A stretch of DNA of 6,864 nucleotides from JAYFNU01 sp964622315. GTDB taxonomy: Bacteria; Bacillota; Clostridia; Oscillospirales; Ruminococcaceae. Of the stretch, positions 1 through 6,851 are shown one piece after another; the stretch's first letter is position 1, and every line of letters starts with the position of its first letter. A model generated the notes under the pieces. The model was not told the DNA's origin, did not search any database, and was given only the letters and a program-made list of their open reading frames with translations. The stretch is taken from positions 1 to 6,864 of the forward strand of contig CAZUOY010000074.1 in the NCBI GenBank assembly GCA_964622315.1, read 5' to 3'. The translations under genes and the position numbers were made by a program.

Positions 1-701
1 CCCGCGACCTTCTCCGCCATCTTCTGTATCTCCTCGGGGTAGTTGACGCTTATTATGTTAAGGTCGCGAACGCCGAGACCGATATCGAACATCTCTTTGT
101 CAAGCTCTTCGCACATCTTTTTACTGAGCGTGCGGTTATTAGCCTGAATGGCGACGAGAGCGTTAAGCCCTATCGTCTGTTGTCCGCCGAGGACCGCCTC
201 GCTGATTATGCCGTCAAGCTCGCCGAGTATACGGTTAGCTACGTCCGCGAGGGTGTAGGTCGTCTTTATGCCCGCTATCTTGTCGATAAACTTAAGGTAA
301 TCGCGGAACTCTATTACGAGGTTTCCGTTCATTCCTACAGGAATACCCGAGGGCACTTCCGTTGTGGGTATCATTATACGCTGGCGTGTGCCCCAGTTTA
401 GTACCATCTCCTTCGCGTTCACGAAGTAGATATCGGTGCGAATGCCCGAATCCTTCTTAAGCTCGAAGAAGCTTTTTATTGTGGTAAGGAAGGGGATAAT
501 CTCGGTGTCTATATCGAAGCTGCCGGGGTTTTCGAACACGCCCTCGATAGCGCCGTTATAGTAGAAAATCGCCTTTTGTCCCGCGCGGACAATCAGAGTA
601 GAGCCGCGCTTAAGCTCGTTGTTGCCCCACTTGTAGAACAGAATATCGTCGCGGTACTCGTTCCACTCTATTGTGTCCTTGCGCTGATTGAAAAAACTCA
701 T
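1..701 (-). CDS. SPFH-domain protein, YdjI-like (partial, C-terminus off the left edge)
   Basis: Read on the minus strand, the frame is open from an ATG at 699-701 to the window edge, giving 233 complete codons and no stop. The start follows an AGAGGTG ribosome site (707-713) with 5 nt spacing. The protein begins MSFFNQRKDTIEW. Residues ~15-60 (LFYKWGNNELKRGSTLIVRAG and following) and the later GNLVIEFRDYLKFIDKIAG and GLGVRDLNIISVNYP stretches look like the stomatin/prohibitin-like family that includes B. subtilis YdjI (COG4260). Members of that family usually carry a C-terminal zinc ribbon, which would lie outside this window. There is no obvious N-terminal membrane helix, so it is probably peripheral. 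It lies 68 bases downstream of pspA on the same strand, so the two are probably co-transcribed. YdjI is known to work with PspA and two membrane proteins in a membrane-stress module; the same role here is inferred from neighbourhood and family. Confidence 0.85.
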   Translation of the reverse strand, partial: MSFFNQRKDTIEWNEYRDDILFYKWGNNELKRGSTLIVRAGQKAIFYYNGAIEGVFENPGSFDIDTEIIPFLTTIKSFFELKKDSGIRTDIYFVNAKEMVLNWGTRQRIMIPTTEVPSGIPVGMNGNLVIEFRDYLKFIDKIAGIKTTYTLADVANRILGELDGIISEAVLGGQQTIGLNALVAIQANNRTLSKKMCEELDKEMFDIGLGVRDLNIISVNYPEEIQKMAEKVA

Positions 702-727
702 TATGACACCTCTTAATTATAGGTATA

Positions 728-757
728 ATACTCCCGCTGCTTACGCGGCGGGAGTAT
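728..757 (-). other. Intercistronic hairpin between pspA and the SPFH gene
   Basis: A 13-bp stem (one G-U pair) with a 4-nt loop lies in the 68-base gap. The outer ten pairs are ATACTCCCGC against GCGGGAGTAT. On the coding strand it is followed by TATTATACC rather than a U-run, so it is not a good intrinsic terminator. It could be an RNA-processing or 3'-end stabilising element, or a leaky terminator that sets the PspA:SPFH ratio. The structure is seen; the role is inferred. Confidence 0.6.
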
Positions 758-769
758 GCGCTTGAAGAT

Positions 770-1468
770 TTATTTTCCGAGCGAGGATTTAAGAGCGGCG
801 AGCTCTGCGTCTACGTCGGCGCTCGCAACGTCTTCGGAAACGTTGTATTTGTCCATAAGGGTGTTAATGTCGTAGTTATCGTCAAGCTCTTTATTAAGGG
901 AAGCCTTTGCGTCTATAGAGTCAATACGCTTTTGTACCGCGTCCGCAAGGTGGTCATACTCGGAAACGCCGCCAGCCATAGAGGAAATCTTTTCGGAAAG
1001 CTCAGCCATCTTTTCGCTTTGCTCCGCGACGGCGAGCTTGCTCTTGAGTTCGCCCAGCTTATCCTGAGCGTCGCCGATATCGCCGACGAGCTTCTTTGTG
1101 AGCTGACGCATACGGTCGGAGTTAACCTTCGCCTGCGCGTAAGCGGTTTCGGCGTCTGCCTTCTTGGCGGCAGCCTTTGCCTTTCCTTCAAGGAACTTCT
1201 TCGCGTCCTCGTCGTTTCCTGCGAGAACAGCTTGCTCAGCGTACTTCGCGAGCTTTACGATTTCGCTGTCAAGGTCGGTTATCTTGCGTGCCGCCGCCAT
1301 CTCGTCGGCGATAACGCCCGCTGTTTCCGCCTTAACCTCGTCGAGGTTCTGTTTAGCCTTGCGGATATACTCCTCAAGAATTATATCTGCGTTCTTCGCT
1401 TCTACCTTTTCGAGAAGCGAGTTAATGTTTGCGCTCATAATGTCCGCGAATCTGGAAAGTATGCCCAT
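770..1468 (-). CDS. pspA: PspA/IM30 family membrane-stress protein
   Basis: This 232-residue protein is close to the family's usual ~220-230 residues. Residues 1-22 (MGILSRFADIMSANINSLLEK) form the family's typical N-terminal amphipathic membrane-binding helix. It continues into a YIRKAKQNLDEVKAE segment and long Ala/Lys/Glu-rich coiled-coil helices to about residue 190, then a C-terminal segment ending AELAALKSSLGK. There is no transmembrane helix or signal peptide, as expected for a cytoplasmic protein that assembles on the inner membrane face. PspA/IM30 proteins are ESCRT-III-like and form rods or rings that bind and seal stressed membranes. The start is well set: ACGGAGGA (1477-1484) gives strong SD pairing at 8 nt, and the frame begins exactly at the amphipathic helix. 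It is the first gene of a likely two-gene unit with the SPFH gene and is divergent from the zinc-ribbon membrane protein. B. subtilis pspA (ydjF) similarly sits with ydjG, ydjH and ydjI. Confidence 0.93.
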   Translation of the reverse strand: MGILSRFADIMSANINSLLEKVEAKNADIILEEYIRKAKQNLDEVKAETAGVIADEMAAARKITDLDSEIVKLAKYAEQAVLAGNDEDAKKFLEGKAKAAAKKADAETAYAQAKVNSDRMRQLTKKLVGDIGDAQDKLGELKSKLAVAEQSEKMAELSEKISSMAGGVSEYDHLADAVQKRIDSIDAKASLNKELDDNYDINTLMDKYNVSEDVASADVDAELAALKSSLGK

Positions 1469-1503
1469 TGAATAAATCCTCCGTGAAATAAATTTGTGAT
1501 TTA

Positions 1504-1533
1504 ATTATATATAAAAGTAAGAACAATAAACAA
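1504..1533 (-). promoter_or_regulatory. Predicted sigma-A promoter for pspA
   Basis: On the minus strand there is a perfect -10 TATAAT (1504-1509) and a weaker -35 TTGTTT (1528-1533), spaced 18 nt. The start of transcription would fall near 1497, just upstream of the pspA ribosome site. The surrounding region is very AT-rich, so a chance match is possible. No sigma-W-like (TGAAAC/CGTA) pair was seen. Confidence 0.5.
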
Positions 1534-1565
1534 TGATAAATATTCACAATCTTTGGTCTTGTTTC

Positions 1566-1594
1566 TTTACAAAGGTTATAGATTATTATATGAT
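1566..1594 (+). promoter_or_regulatory. Predicted sigma-A promoter for the zinc-ribbon membrane protein
   Basis: TTTACA (1566-1571), a 17-nt spacer and TATGAT (1589-1594) give one mismatch to consensus in each box. Transcription would start near 1601 and leave a ~50-nt leader before the ATG at 1652. It sits back-to-back with the pspA promoter, with the -35 boxes about 32 bases apart, so one bound regulator could affect both. Confidence 0.6.
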
Positions 1595-1641
1595 ATTCTA
1601 TAAGAAGCATAACGGCGGAATTTGCCGAAATACGTAAAAGC

Positions 1642-1647
1642 GGGAAG
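1642..1647 (+). promoter_or_regulatory. Ribosome binding site supporting the ATG at 1652
   Basis: GGGAAG lies 4 nt before ATG 1652. An in-frame TTG at 1622 would add ten residues, but its only SD candidate (GGCGG, 1614-1618) is too close to it. The zinc ribbon also begins immediately after the ATG, so the ATG is preferred. Confidence 0.5.
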
Positions 1648-1651
1648 ATAT

Positions 1652-3061
1652 ATGAATTATTGCAGCATTTGCGGTAAAGAGATACCCGACAAACTAACGG
1701 TCTGTTCCGACTGCGCGGAAGCAAAGAAAGAGTCGCAGAAGGAAGCGGAAAGCATAGTCGCCGACAAGCCGAAAAGGAAGAAAAAAACCAAGAAGGCCAA
1801 GTTTGATTTTAACAAGGCGGTGCGCGAGGCGGACGAGCTTTTCGAGGGTATAGAAATAGGCGAAACTATCTTCGCTGAAGCAGAGGAACAAAAGGAGAAA
1901 CCCGCTACTGCCGAGAAGGTGAGAACAGAGGAAAGCGTCGGCTTTTCGATGGAAACGTTACTCTTTGAAGCGGAAAGGAAGGCGGAGAAGCCCGCTGATA
2001 GCTTAATAACAAAACAAAAAGCGGAAGGCAAAAAGAAAAGCACAGTTACGCTAAGTGATACGAAGACGTTGGTGCAAGACACTCAGAAGCCTGAGGCTAA
2101 AGAAACCGAAACGGATTTAAAATCAGAGGCAGAAGAAAAAGCAGTCGAAGCGAAGCCGAGCGAAAGTGTTGTCAGCGAAAAGGTTTTGCGTCTGTTCGAG
2201 TCTCAGGAGGAGAGCGAACCCGAAGCGAAGACAGAGGCTGAACAACCTACGCGGGGCAAAAAGCTTTCCTCATTCTTCAAAGGCGTTAAGAAGATGTTTT
2301 TTGAAGACACAGAGGAAGAAGCATCAGAGTCTCTTGCTGACAAGGGCGCCGAAACAGAAAAAGAGACGGAAATCAAAATACCGAAGGATATCAGTAAAGA
2401 GGAAAAGATATCGCAAGCGGTTAAGAGTGAGGCGCCGCCAGACGAAAACAACGCGACACTATTTGACCTTGATATAAAGGAAGAAAAGGTTGAGCTTACA
2501 GCTAAAAAACGTGAGAGAGAGGGTATACTTGAGCGTGAGCTCGACGAGAGCGAGGGGGAAGACGAGGAGGACAAGCGCTATGGCAAGACGGTAATAACCA
2601 TTGCGGCGGTAATAGTGGCGTTGCTTGTCGGCTTACTCGTTTATGCGGCGGCTACCGCGGCTAAGGGAGAACCCGTTGAATCAAACGGAATTATGCTTGA
2701 GTATCTTACGGGTGAATGGCTAAGCGAGGGCTATGCCTATGAAAAGGACGAAACGATAATTTTCCGCGAGTTTTTGATTATTAACGCGGACGAAACCTTC
2801 AAAATGGTTTACTACATAGACGACGGTGTCAGTTCAGAGGGCTATCGCGACGGAACGTGGAAGGTTAACGAGGAGATAAACGGAATTGTCGCTTTTGACG
2901 AGACGGACAGCAGCGTTCATCTGCGCTTTTCACAGCAAGCTCAGAATCAGGAGTATATTCGCTATTTGTTAAATACAAGCGATGAGTCAATGACTCTCAG
3001 AGAATACTATAACAAGACAAAAACCGATTTCTACGATGTGGAATTTAAAAAGGTAGGGTAA
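1652..3061 (+). CDS. Zinc-ribbon, single-pass membrane protein with long charged linker and extracytoplasmic lipocalin-like domain
   Basis: The protein has 469 residues. Residues 4-21 are a zinc ribbon with CSIC and CSDC knuckles (C4, C7, C18, C21). Residues ~25-310 are rich in Glu, Lys and Ala and probably disordered, and hold five short hydrophobic-Phe-acidic motifs (near 63-65, 104-106, 181-183, 216-218 and 270-272). One transmembrane helix follows (about 313-336). Residues ~345-469 look beta-rich: a GEW motif (354-356), a GTW motif (401-403) and alternating strands suggest a lipocalin-like small barrel, which is tentative. The expected topology is zinc ribbon and linker in the cytoplasm, C-terminal domain outside. 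I do not recognise a named orthologue. Zinc ribbon plus TM next to PspA and an SPFH protein parallels B. subtilis YdjG, so a role as membrane anchor or stress sensor for PspA is inferred. The gene has its own promoter and ends at a strong terminator. It could also be a generic zinc-ribbon membrane protein unrelated to PspA. Confidence 0.85.
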   Translation: MNYCSICGKEIPDKLTVCSDCAEAKKESQKEAESIVADKPKRKKKTKKAKFDFNKAVREADELFEGIEIGETIFAEAEEQKEKPATAEKVRTEESVGFSMETLLFEAERKAEKPADSLITKQKAEGKKKSTVTLSDTKTLVQDTQKPEAKETETDLKSEAEEKAVEAKPSESVVSEKVLRLFESQEESEPEAKTEAEQPTRGKKLSSFFKGVKKMFFEDTEEEASESLADKGAETEKETEIKIPKDISKEEKISQAVKSEAPPDENNATLFDLDIKEEKVELTAKKREREGILERELDESEGEDEEDKRYGKTVITIAAVIVALLVGLLVYAAATAAKGEPVESNGIMLEYLTGEWLSEGYAYEKDETIIFREFLIINADETFKMVYYIDDGVSSEGYRDGTWKVNEEINGIVAFDETDSSVHLRFSQQAQNQEYIRYLLNTSDESMTLREYYNKTKTDFYDVEFKKVG

Positions 3062-3067
3062 ACAACA

Positions 3068-3111
3068 AATCCCGTCTCCAAACTGCATAAGTGCAGTTTG
3101 GAGACGGGATT
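3068..3111. terminator. Bidirectional terminator between convergent genes
   Basis: A perfect 20-bp stem (3068-3087 against 3092-3111) encloses a TAAG loop. On the plus strand it is followed by ATTTTCTT. On the minus strand it is followed by GTTGTTT, a weaker U-rich tail. It starts 6 bases after the zinc-ribbon gene's stop and lies 31 bases past the stop of the opposing membrane-protein gene, so it probably ends both transcripts. Confidence 0.9.
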
Positions 3112-3141
3112 ATTTTCTTAAAATGCGATGATTATCTTCGA

Positions 3142-4908
3142 TTAAAGCATCGCGGTATAGGTAAACATATACGGCTCGTTTGACGTAAAGACAAATTCAT
3201 AGCCGCCCCATTCCGTCTGGTCTACAGTTAAGCTTTGCATATTTTCGTGAAGCGCTCCGTCAAGCAAGAAGCTTTCGCTTTCCAAAAAGTCATCGCCGTA
3301 CTCGACGGTCAGCTTCAGGTCCTCAGAGTATTTTGGTATGTTCAAATATACGTCGGTGCCGTATCTTTTATCGGTCATCTGATACATAACAATCGCGCCG
3401 CTTTGCCAATTGTGCTTAACAAAGATATTGCCCTCGGTGTTATCAATAATATCAAGGCTCGAGGACATAGCCACAACCTTAACGTCGCAACCTGTTGCTT
3501 CTTTAACAATAGTTCTAATATACTCGGTATTCGAGAAGAAGCCTCTGAAATCAAGAGTGAAGATTGTCGAGCCGTCCTTAACGTGTTCCTTAAAATAATC
3601 GCTGTTAGCCGCCGTGATGAAGCTGTAATATTGACTGTTATACGAGTTTTTATAAAAAAGATTTGAATGATAGGTAAGACAGCTTGCGACGGTGAGTATA
3701 ACAGCAAGGAAGGGCGCTATGTATTTCTTTAGCCTGTCAAATTTTTTAATAATTAGTTGGAGAATTAGTAACAGCGCGAGAATTAAAAAGAAGTAAGCAT
3801 AGTAAGACGTACCGGGCACTTTAAGATAATCGGTTGTAACGTGGTTGATGTATTTTCCGGTAAGTGACTGCGGGATAGCAAAGCCGATAGAAGTAAGAAT
3901 ACACATTACGATAAGCGTCAGCGCGGTGCGAAATTTAGGCGCTTTTGTGCGATAAAGCGTACGAACTAAAACAACAGAGATAAACGCAGAGCCCACCCAG
4001 ACTGCAATAGCCGTCCAAGAAAAAGAAAACATAGAGCTTAAAACGTTTTTAAATTCTCCCGCTTCCAATAAAAACGTGTGACGCATCGGGATATCGGCAA
4101 AAGCCGTGACAATTATCGTCTCAAGAAAACCAAAAACATCAAAAGAGGTGACAAGCCGAGTTCCGTCATATTCAGACGCCGAAATTTGTCTGCAGAAGTA
4201 GTATAGCACAAGATAAAAGACACCAAAGCTTGCAGGAATTATTAAGGTTTTAAAGAGGTTTTTAAAATTCAGTCTATCCTCTTGCTTCAGCTTTTCAATT
4301 GCAATAAACAGCAAGGGTACGCAGGCGAATATGAAGCATTCGTATGAGCTGCAGGCTACTAAAAACCAGATTCCGCAAAACCACAGGTGCGAAGTTTTCT
4401 TGTCTTCAAAGTATTTTAACAGCTGTTCCATTGACAGGAATACCAAAGCCATCTTCATCTGATAATCCGCGCAGAAGGAAACGAAGCCGCTGTAATTAGT
4501 ATCGAATATCTGAATGAATAAGCCGAAAAGCAGGGAATATGCTAAAGCCGTTTCCTTTGAAGCAAGGCGCTTGACGAATCTGTAGGCAGCATAAACGGCA
4601 AAAACAACACCGACAAAATTAAAGATGCGAAAGAGGGTCAGCCCACCTTCAAGCTGAAAGAATATAATAGCGTATGATATGGGGCTGTAGAAACAATGAG
4701 CACGCAACAGAAACGGAAAATCTTCGGTGTACATAGACAGTAAGCCGCCGAGTCCGGATACGTGATTTTCAATTGAAATCCATTCGTCCCCTGTAATATT
4801 ACCTAAGTCAAAAATTAATACATAGAAAAATAGACACAAAAGAAACAATGAAATTATTTGAAACAGTTTTGTGTTATCTTTAGCTTTCAGGTCAATTTTG
4901 TTTAACAT
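3142..4908 (-). CDS. Polytopic membrane protein, probable GT-C-type glycosyltransferase
   Basis: This 588-residue protein has about ten to twelve hydrophobic segments. The clear ones are at ~16-36, 91-110, 119-136, 176-204, 221-240, 295-318, 328-346, 369-388 and 396-414. The last ~170 residues (about 415-588) are soluble and beta-rich. Just after the first membrane helix is TGDEW (D41, E42). An acidic DE or DD pair in the first extracytoplasmic loop is typical of GT-C glycosyltransferases, which use lipid-phosphate sugars to modify cell-wall polymers, lipids or proteins. The acceptor and sugar cannot be told from the sequence, and a non-enzymatic membrane protein remains possible. The start has TAAGAGG (4914-4920) 5 nt upstream. 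The gene stands alone, with its own promoter and terminators on both sides, and by eye is more AT-rich than pspA and the ligase gene, which may mean separate ancestry. No neighbouring cell-wall gene helps assign a pathway. Confidence 0.75.
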   Translation of the reverse strand: MLNKIDLKAKDNTKLFQIISLFLLCLFFYVLIFDLGNITGDEWISIENHVSGLGGLLSMYTEDFPFLLRAHCFYSPISYAIIFFQLEGGLTLFRIFNFVGVVFAVYAAYRFVKRLASKETALAYSLLFGLFIQIFDTNYSGFVSFCADYQMKMALVFLSMEQLLKYFEDKKTSHLWFCGIWFLVACSSYECFIFACVPLLFIAIEKLKQEDRLNFKNLFKTLIIPASFGVFYLVLYYFCRQISASEYDGTRLVTSFDVFGFLETIIVTAFADIPMRHTFLLEAGEFKNVLSSMFSFSWTAIAVWVGSAFISVVLVRTLYRTKAPKFRTALTLIVMCILTSIGFAIPQSLTGKYINHVTTDYLKVPGTSYYAYFFLILALLLILQLIIKKFDRLKKYIAPFLAVILTVASCLTYHSNLFYKNSYNSQYYSFITAANSDYFKEHVKDGSTIFTLDFRGFFSNTEYIRTIVKEATGCDVKVVAMSSSLDIIDNTEGNIFVKHNWQSGAIVMYQMTDKRYGTDVYLNIPKYSEDLKLTVEYGDDFLESESFLLDGALHENMQSLTVDQTEWGGYEFVFTSNEPYMFTYTAML

Positions 4909-4964
4909 AATAACCTCTTATGCCGTTTTTAGCAGATAATTATTGCCAAGCAGAAACCTTTTGA

Positions 4965-4993
4965 ATTATATAGTTAATCCAAGGGTATGTCAA
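4965..4993 (-). promoter_or_regulatory. Perfect-consensus sigma-A promoter for the GT-C-like gene
   Basis: On the minus strand, TTGACA (4988-4993), exactly 17 nt, then TATAAT (4965-4970): both boxes match consensus at every position with optimal spacing. Transcription would start near 4958 and give a ~50-nt leader with no evident regulatory hairpin. The -35 box lies just downstream of the preceding gene's terminator, which makes this an independent unit. Confidence 0.85.
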
Positions 4994-5014
4994 TCTCAGC
5001 ACAGAGCGCAGACT

Positions 5015-5065
5015 AAAAAAGGACGTTAAACGGTTTGCTTCGACACAGACCGTTTAAGTCCTTTT
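5015..5065 (-). terminator. Rho-independent terminator of the acyl-CoA ligase gene
   Basis: The stem is AAAAGGAC plus TTAAACGGT (5017-5034, one bulged G at 5025) against ACCGTTTAA plus GTCCTTTT (5049-5065), with a 14-nt loop. On the minus strand it runs into TTTTTT (5015-5020), 33 bases after the ligase stop. The plus-strand side also has a U-rich tail, but no plus-strand gene reads into it. It shows that the T-box-controlled transcript carries only the ligase. Confidence 0.88.
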
Positions 5066-5098
5066 GTGTTTTCCGATAACAGATTATACTTTTCGGTT

Positions 5099-6760
5099 TT
5101 ATTTACCAGCGTCGGTATTTCTGATATCTACACGCTTTATTTTTCCGCTTATCGTCTTCGGAAGCTCGCTTACAAACTCAATCGCTCTCGGATACTTGTA
5201 AGGCGCGGTAAGGTTTTTTACGTAATTTTGTATATCCTTTTTGAGCTCATCGCTCGCCTCGTAGCCCTTCGAAAGGACAATCGTTGCCTTTACAAGCTGT
5301 CCGCGAAGCTCGTCGGGAATGCCCGTAACGGCACATTCGAGCACCGACGGGTGCTCCATTAAAACGCTTTCTATCTCAAAGGGGCTGATGCGGTATCCGC
5401 TCGATTTAATGAGGTCGTCGCTTCGCCCGACAAACCAGAAATAGCCGTCCTCGTCCCGCCACGCGGTGTCGCCGGTATGGTAAAAACCGTCGTGCCACGC
5501 CGCCCTTGTCGCTTCAGGGTCGTTATAATATTCGTTAAACATTCCAACAGGTTTTCCGTGCTTTGTGGAGATGCAGATTTCGCCGACCATACCGGTCTCT
5601 ACAGGCTCGTCATTTTCGTCCAACAACAAAATCTCATATTGAGGGCTGGGCTTGCCCATTGAGCCGACCTTGTTTTTGGAATTTACGGGGTTACAGATAG
5701 TCAGGGTTGTTTCGGTCTGTCCGAAGCCCTCCATAATTCTAAGTCCCGTTGCTTCAAAAAAGCGGTTGTAAACCTCTGGGTTAAGCGCCTCGCCGGCGGT
5801 GCAGGCATATTTTAACGAGGAGAGGTCATACTTGCCGAAATCCTCGTGAATCATAAAACGGTACATAGTCGGCGGAGCGCAGAAGGTGGTGATTTTGTTA
5901 TCCGCGACAACCGAAAGAATGTCGTCGGCATGAAACTTTTCAAAGTCGTATACAAAGATGCAGGTCTCGGCAAACCATTGGCCATAAAGCTTTCCCCACG
6001 CCGCCTTGCCCCAGCCTGTATCCGAAATTGTGAGATGTATGCCGTCACGCGAGCAGTTGTGCCAGTTTGCGCCCGTCATAATGTGTCCTATAGAGTAGGT
6101 GTGCGCGTGCGCCGCTATCTTAGGGTAGCTTGTAGTGCCAGAGGTGAAATACATAAGCATTATCTCGTCAGCTTTTGTTTCCTCATCGCCCGTTCTTCTC
6201 TCGAAGACGTCTGACGCAGCCGCGCAGCCCTCATCGAAATCAAGCCAGCCCTCTTTGCAACCCTTTGCCATAAGCCGCAGCTGAAGTGTGGAGCTTTCCG
6301 CCAAAGCCTCGTCTACGGAATGAGAAACGTCGCCGTCGCTCGTACAGACTATCGCCTTTACGCCCGCCTTGTTGAAACGGTAGACAAGGTCTTTTTTTGT
6401 GAGCTGGAAGGTGGCAGGAACCGCGATTGCGCCGAGCTTGCAAAGCCCAAGCATAGCTGTCCAAAACTCGTAATGTCGCTTGAGAATAAGCATGACTACG
6501 TCGCCCTTTTTTATACCAAGCGAGGCAAAATAGTTCGCCGCCTTATTACTGTCGCGAGAGATATCAAGAAAGCTGTATTCGTGCCTTATCTTTTCGTTTG
6601 AAAGGTGTATCATTGCCGTCTTTTCAGGATAACGACGGGCAAGCTCGTCAACAACGTCGAAGGCAAAATTGAAATTATCGGGGTAATGAAAGCTAATTGA
6701 GCTGATTACTCCGTTTTCATCAAATGTCTCGTTAACAAATTCCTTATAAATTGGCTCCAT
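5099..6760 (-). CDS. AMP-forming acyl-CoA synthetase (ACSM-like, ANL superfamily)
   Basis: At 553 residues this is full length for a short/medium-chain acyl-CoA ligase. These enzymes activate a carboxylic acid with ATP to acyl-AMP, then transfer it to CoA, in the cytoplasm. All core motifs are present: P-loop TSGTTSYPK (206-214, with Ser where Gly is usual), ISDTGWGKAAWGKLYGQW (245-262), GFGQTET (345-351), YHTGD with adenylate-binding D431, the hinge region VGRSDDLIKSSGYR (444-457) and PKTISGK with catalytic K540. The DTGW segment and overall pattern point to the acetyl/medium-chain (ACSM-type) group rather than NRPS domains. The substrate cannot be read from sequence. The start has AGAGGAAG (6766-6773) just upstream. 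The gene directly follows a T-box leader and ends at its own terminator, so it is probably monocistronic and induced when one uncharged tRNA accumulates. That suggests a role in amino-acid supply, for example activating branched-chain or aryl acids for reductive carboxylation. Confidence 0.92.
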   Translation of the reverse strand: MEPIYKEFVNETFDENGVISSISFHYPDNFNFAFDVVDELARRYPEKTAMIHLSNEKIRHEYSFLDISRDSNKAANYFASLGIKKGDVVMLILKRHYEFWTAMLGLCKLGAIAVPATFQLTKKDLVYRFNKAGVKAIVCTSDGDVSHSVDEALAESSTLQLRLMAKGCKEGWLDFDEGCAAASDVFERRTGDEETKADEIMLMYFTSGTTSYPKIAAHAHTYSIGHIMTGANWHNCSRDGIHLTISDTGWGKAAWGKLYGQWFAETCIFVYDFEKFHADDILSVVADNKITTFCAPPTMYRFMIHEDFGKYDLSSLKYACTAGEALNPEVYNRFFEATGLRIMEGFGQTETTLTICNPVNSKNKVGSMGKPSPQYEILLLDENDEPVETGMVGEICISTKHGKPVGMFNEYYNDPEATRAAWHDGFYHTGDTAWRDEDGYFWFVGRSDDLIKSSGYRISPFEIESVLMEHPSVLECAVTGIPDELRGQLVKATIVLSKGYEASDELKKDIQNYVKNLTAPYKYPRAIEFVSELPKTISGKIKRVDIRNTDAGK

Positions 6761-6778
6761 AATATCTTCCTCTTAAAC

Positions 6779-6811
6779 AAAAAAGTCCCCGTCCCGATTT
6801 GGGACGAAGAC
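6779..6811 (-). terminator. T-box-controlled intrinsic terminator
   Basis: The minus strand has GTCTTCGTCCC (6801-6811), loop AAATC (6796-6800) and GGGACGGGGAC (6785-6795), an 11-bp stem with two G-U pairs, followed by TTTTTT (6779-6784). Its 5' arm overlaps the 3' arm of the antiterminator, so the two folds exclude each other. Confidence 0.9.
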
Positions 6812-6833
6812 GTATCTCCGCGGTACCACCCAA
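6799..6833 (-). promoter_or_regulatory. T-box antiterminator with tRNA acceptor-binding bulge
   Basis: On the minus strand, helix A1 is TTGGG (6829-6833) with CCCAA (6799-6803). The 7-nt bulge TGGTACC (6822-6828) comes next. Helix A2 is GCGGAGA (6815-6821) with TCTTCGT (6804-6810), closed by a TACG loop. This is the canonical T-box antiterminator layout, with the TGGT of the bulge pairing to the tRNA NCCA end. Confidence 0.9.
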
Positions 6834-6836
6834 GTT

Positions 6837-6851
6837 ACCCGAAAAACGGGT
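6837..6851 (-). promoter_or_regulatory. Probable T-box stem III
   Basis: A 5-bp hairpin, ACCCG/CGGGT with a TTTTT loop on the minus strand, lies 3 bases upstream of the antiterminator, where stem III is found in T-box leaders. Confidence 0.6.

Noticed and set aside
716..721. TATAAT-like -10 box just upstream of the SPFH gene as an internal promoter
   Set aside because: No acceptable -35 is found at 16-18 nt spacing and the region is AT-rich.
932..1471. 179-codon plus-strand open frame covering most of pspA
   Set aside because: It lies fully antisense to a clear PspA gene, has no recognisable motifs and is explained by the codon bias of the opposite strand. Shorter frames opposite the other genes were rejected for the same reason.
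1551..1574. CTTTG/CAAAG inverted repeat in the divergent promoter region as an operator
   Set aside because: The arms are only 5 bp with a 14-nt gap in AT-rich DNA, and there is no match to a known operator; it is probably chance.
1622..1651. TTG start ten codons upstream of the chosen ATG of the zinc-ribbon gene
   Set aside because: Its ribosome site is too close, and the zinc ribbon starts immediately after the ATG at 1652.
5099..6760. The adenylating enzyme as an NRPS adenylation domain or amino-acid adenylase, given the T-box
   Set aside because: There is no carrier-protein or condensation domain, the length is that of a stand-alone ligase, and the DTGW segment fits ACSM-type acyl-CoA synthetases.
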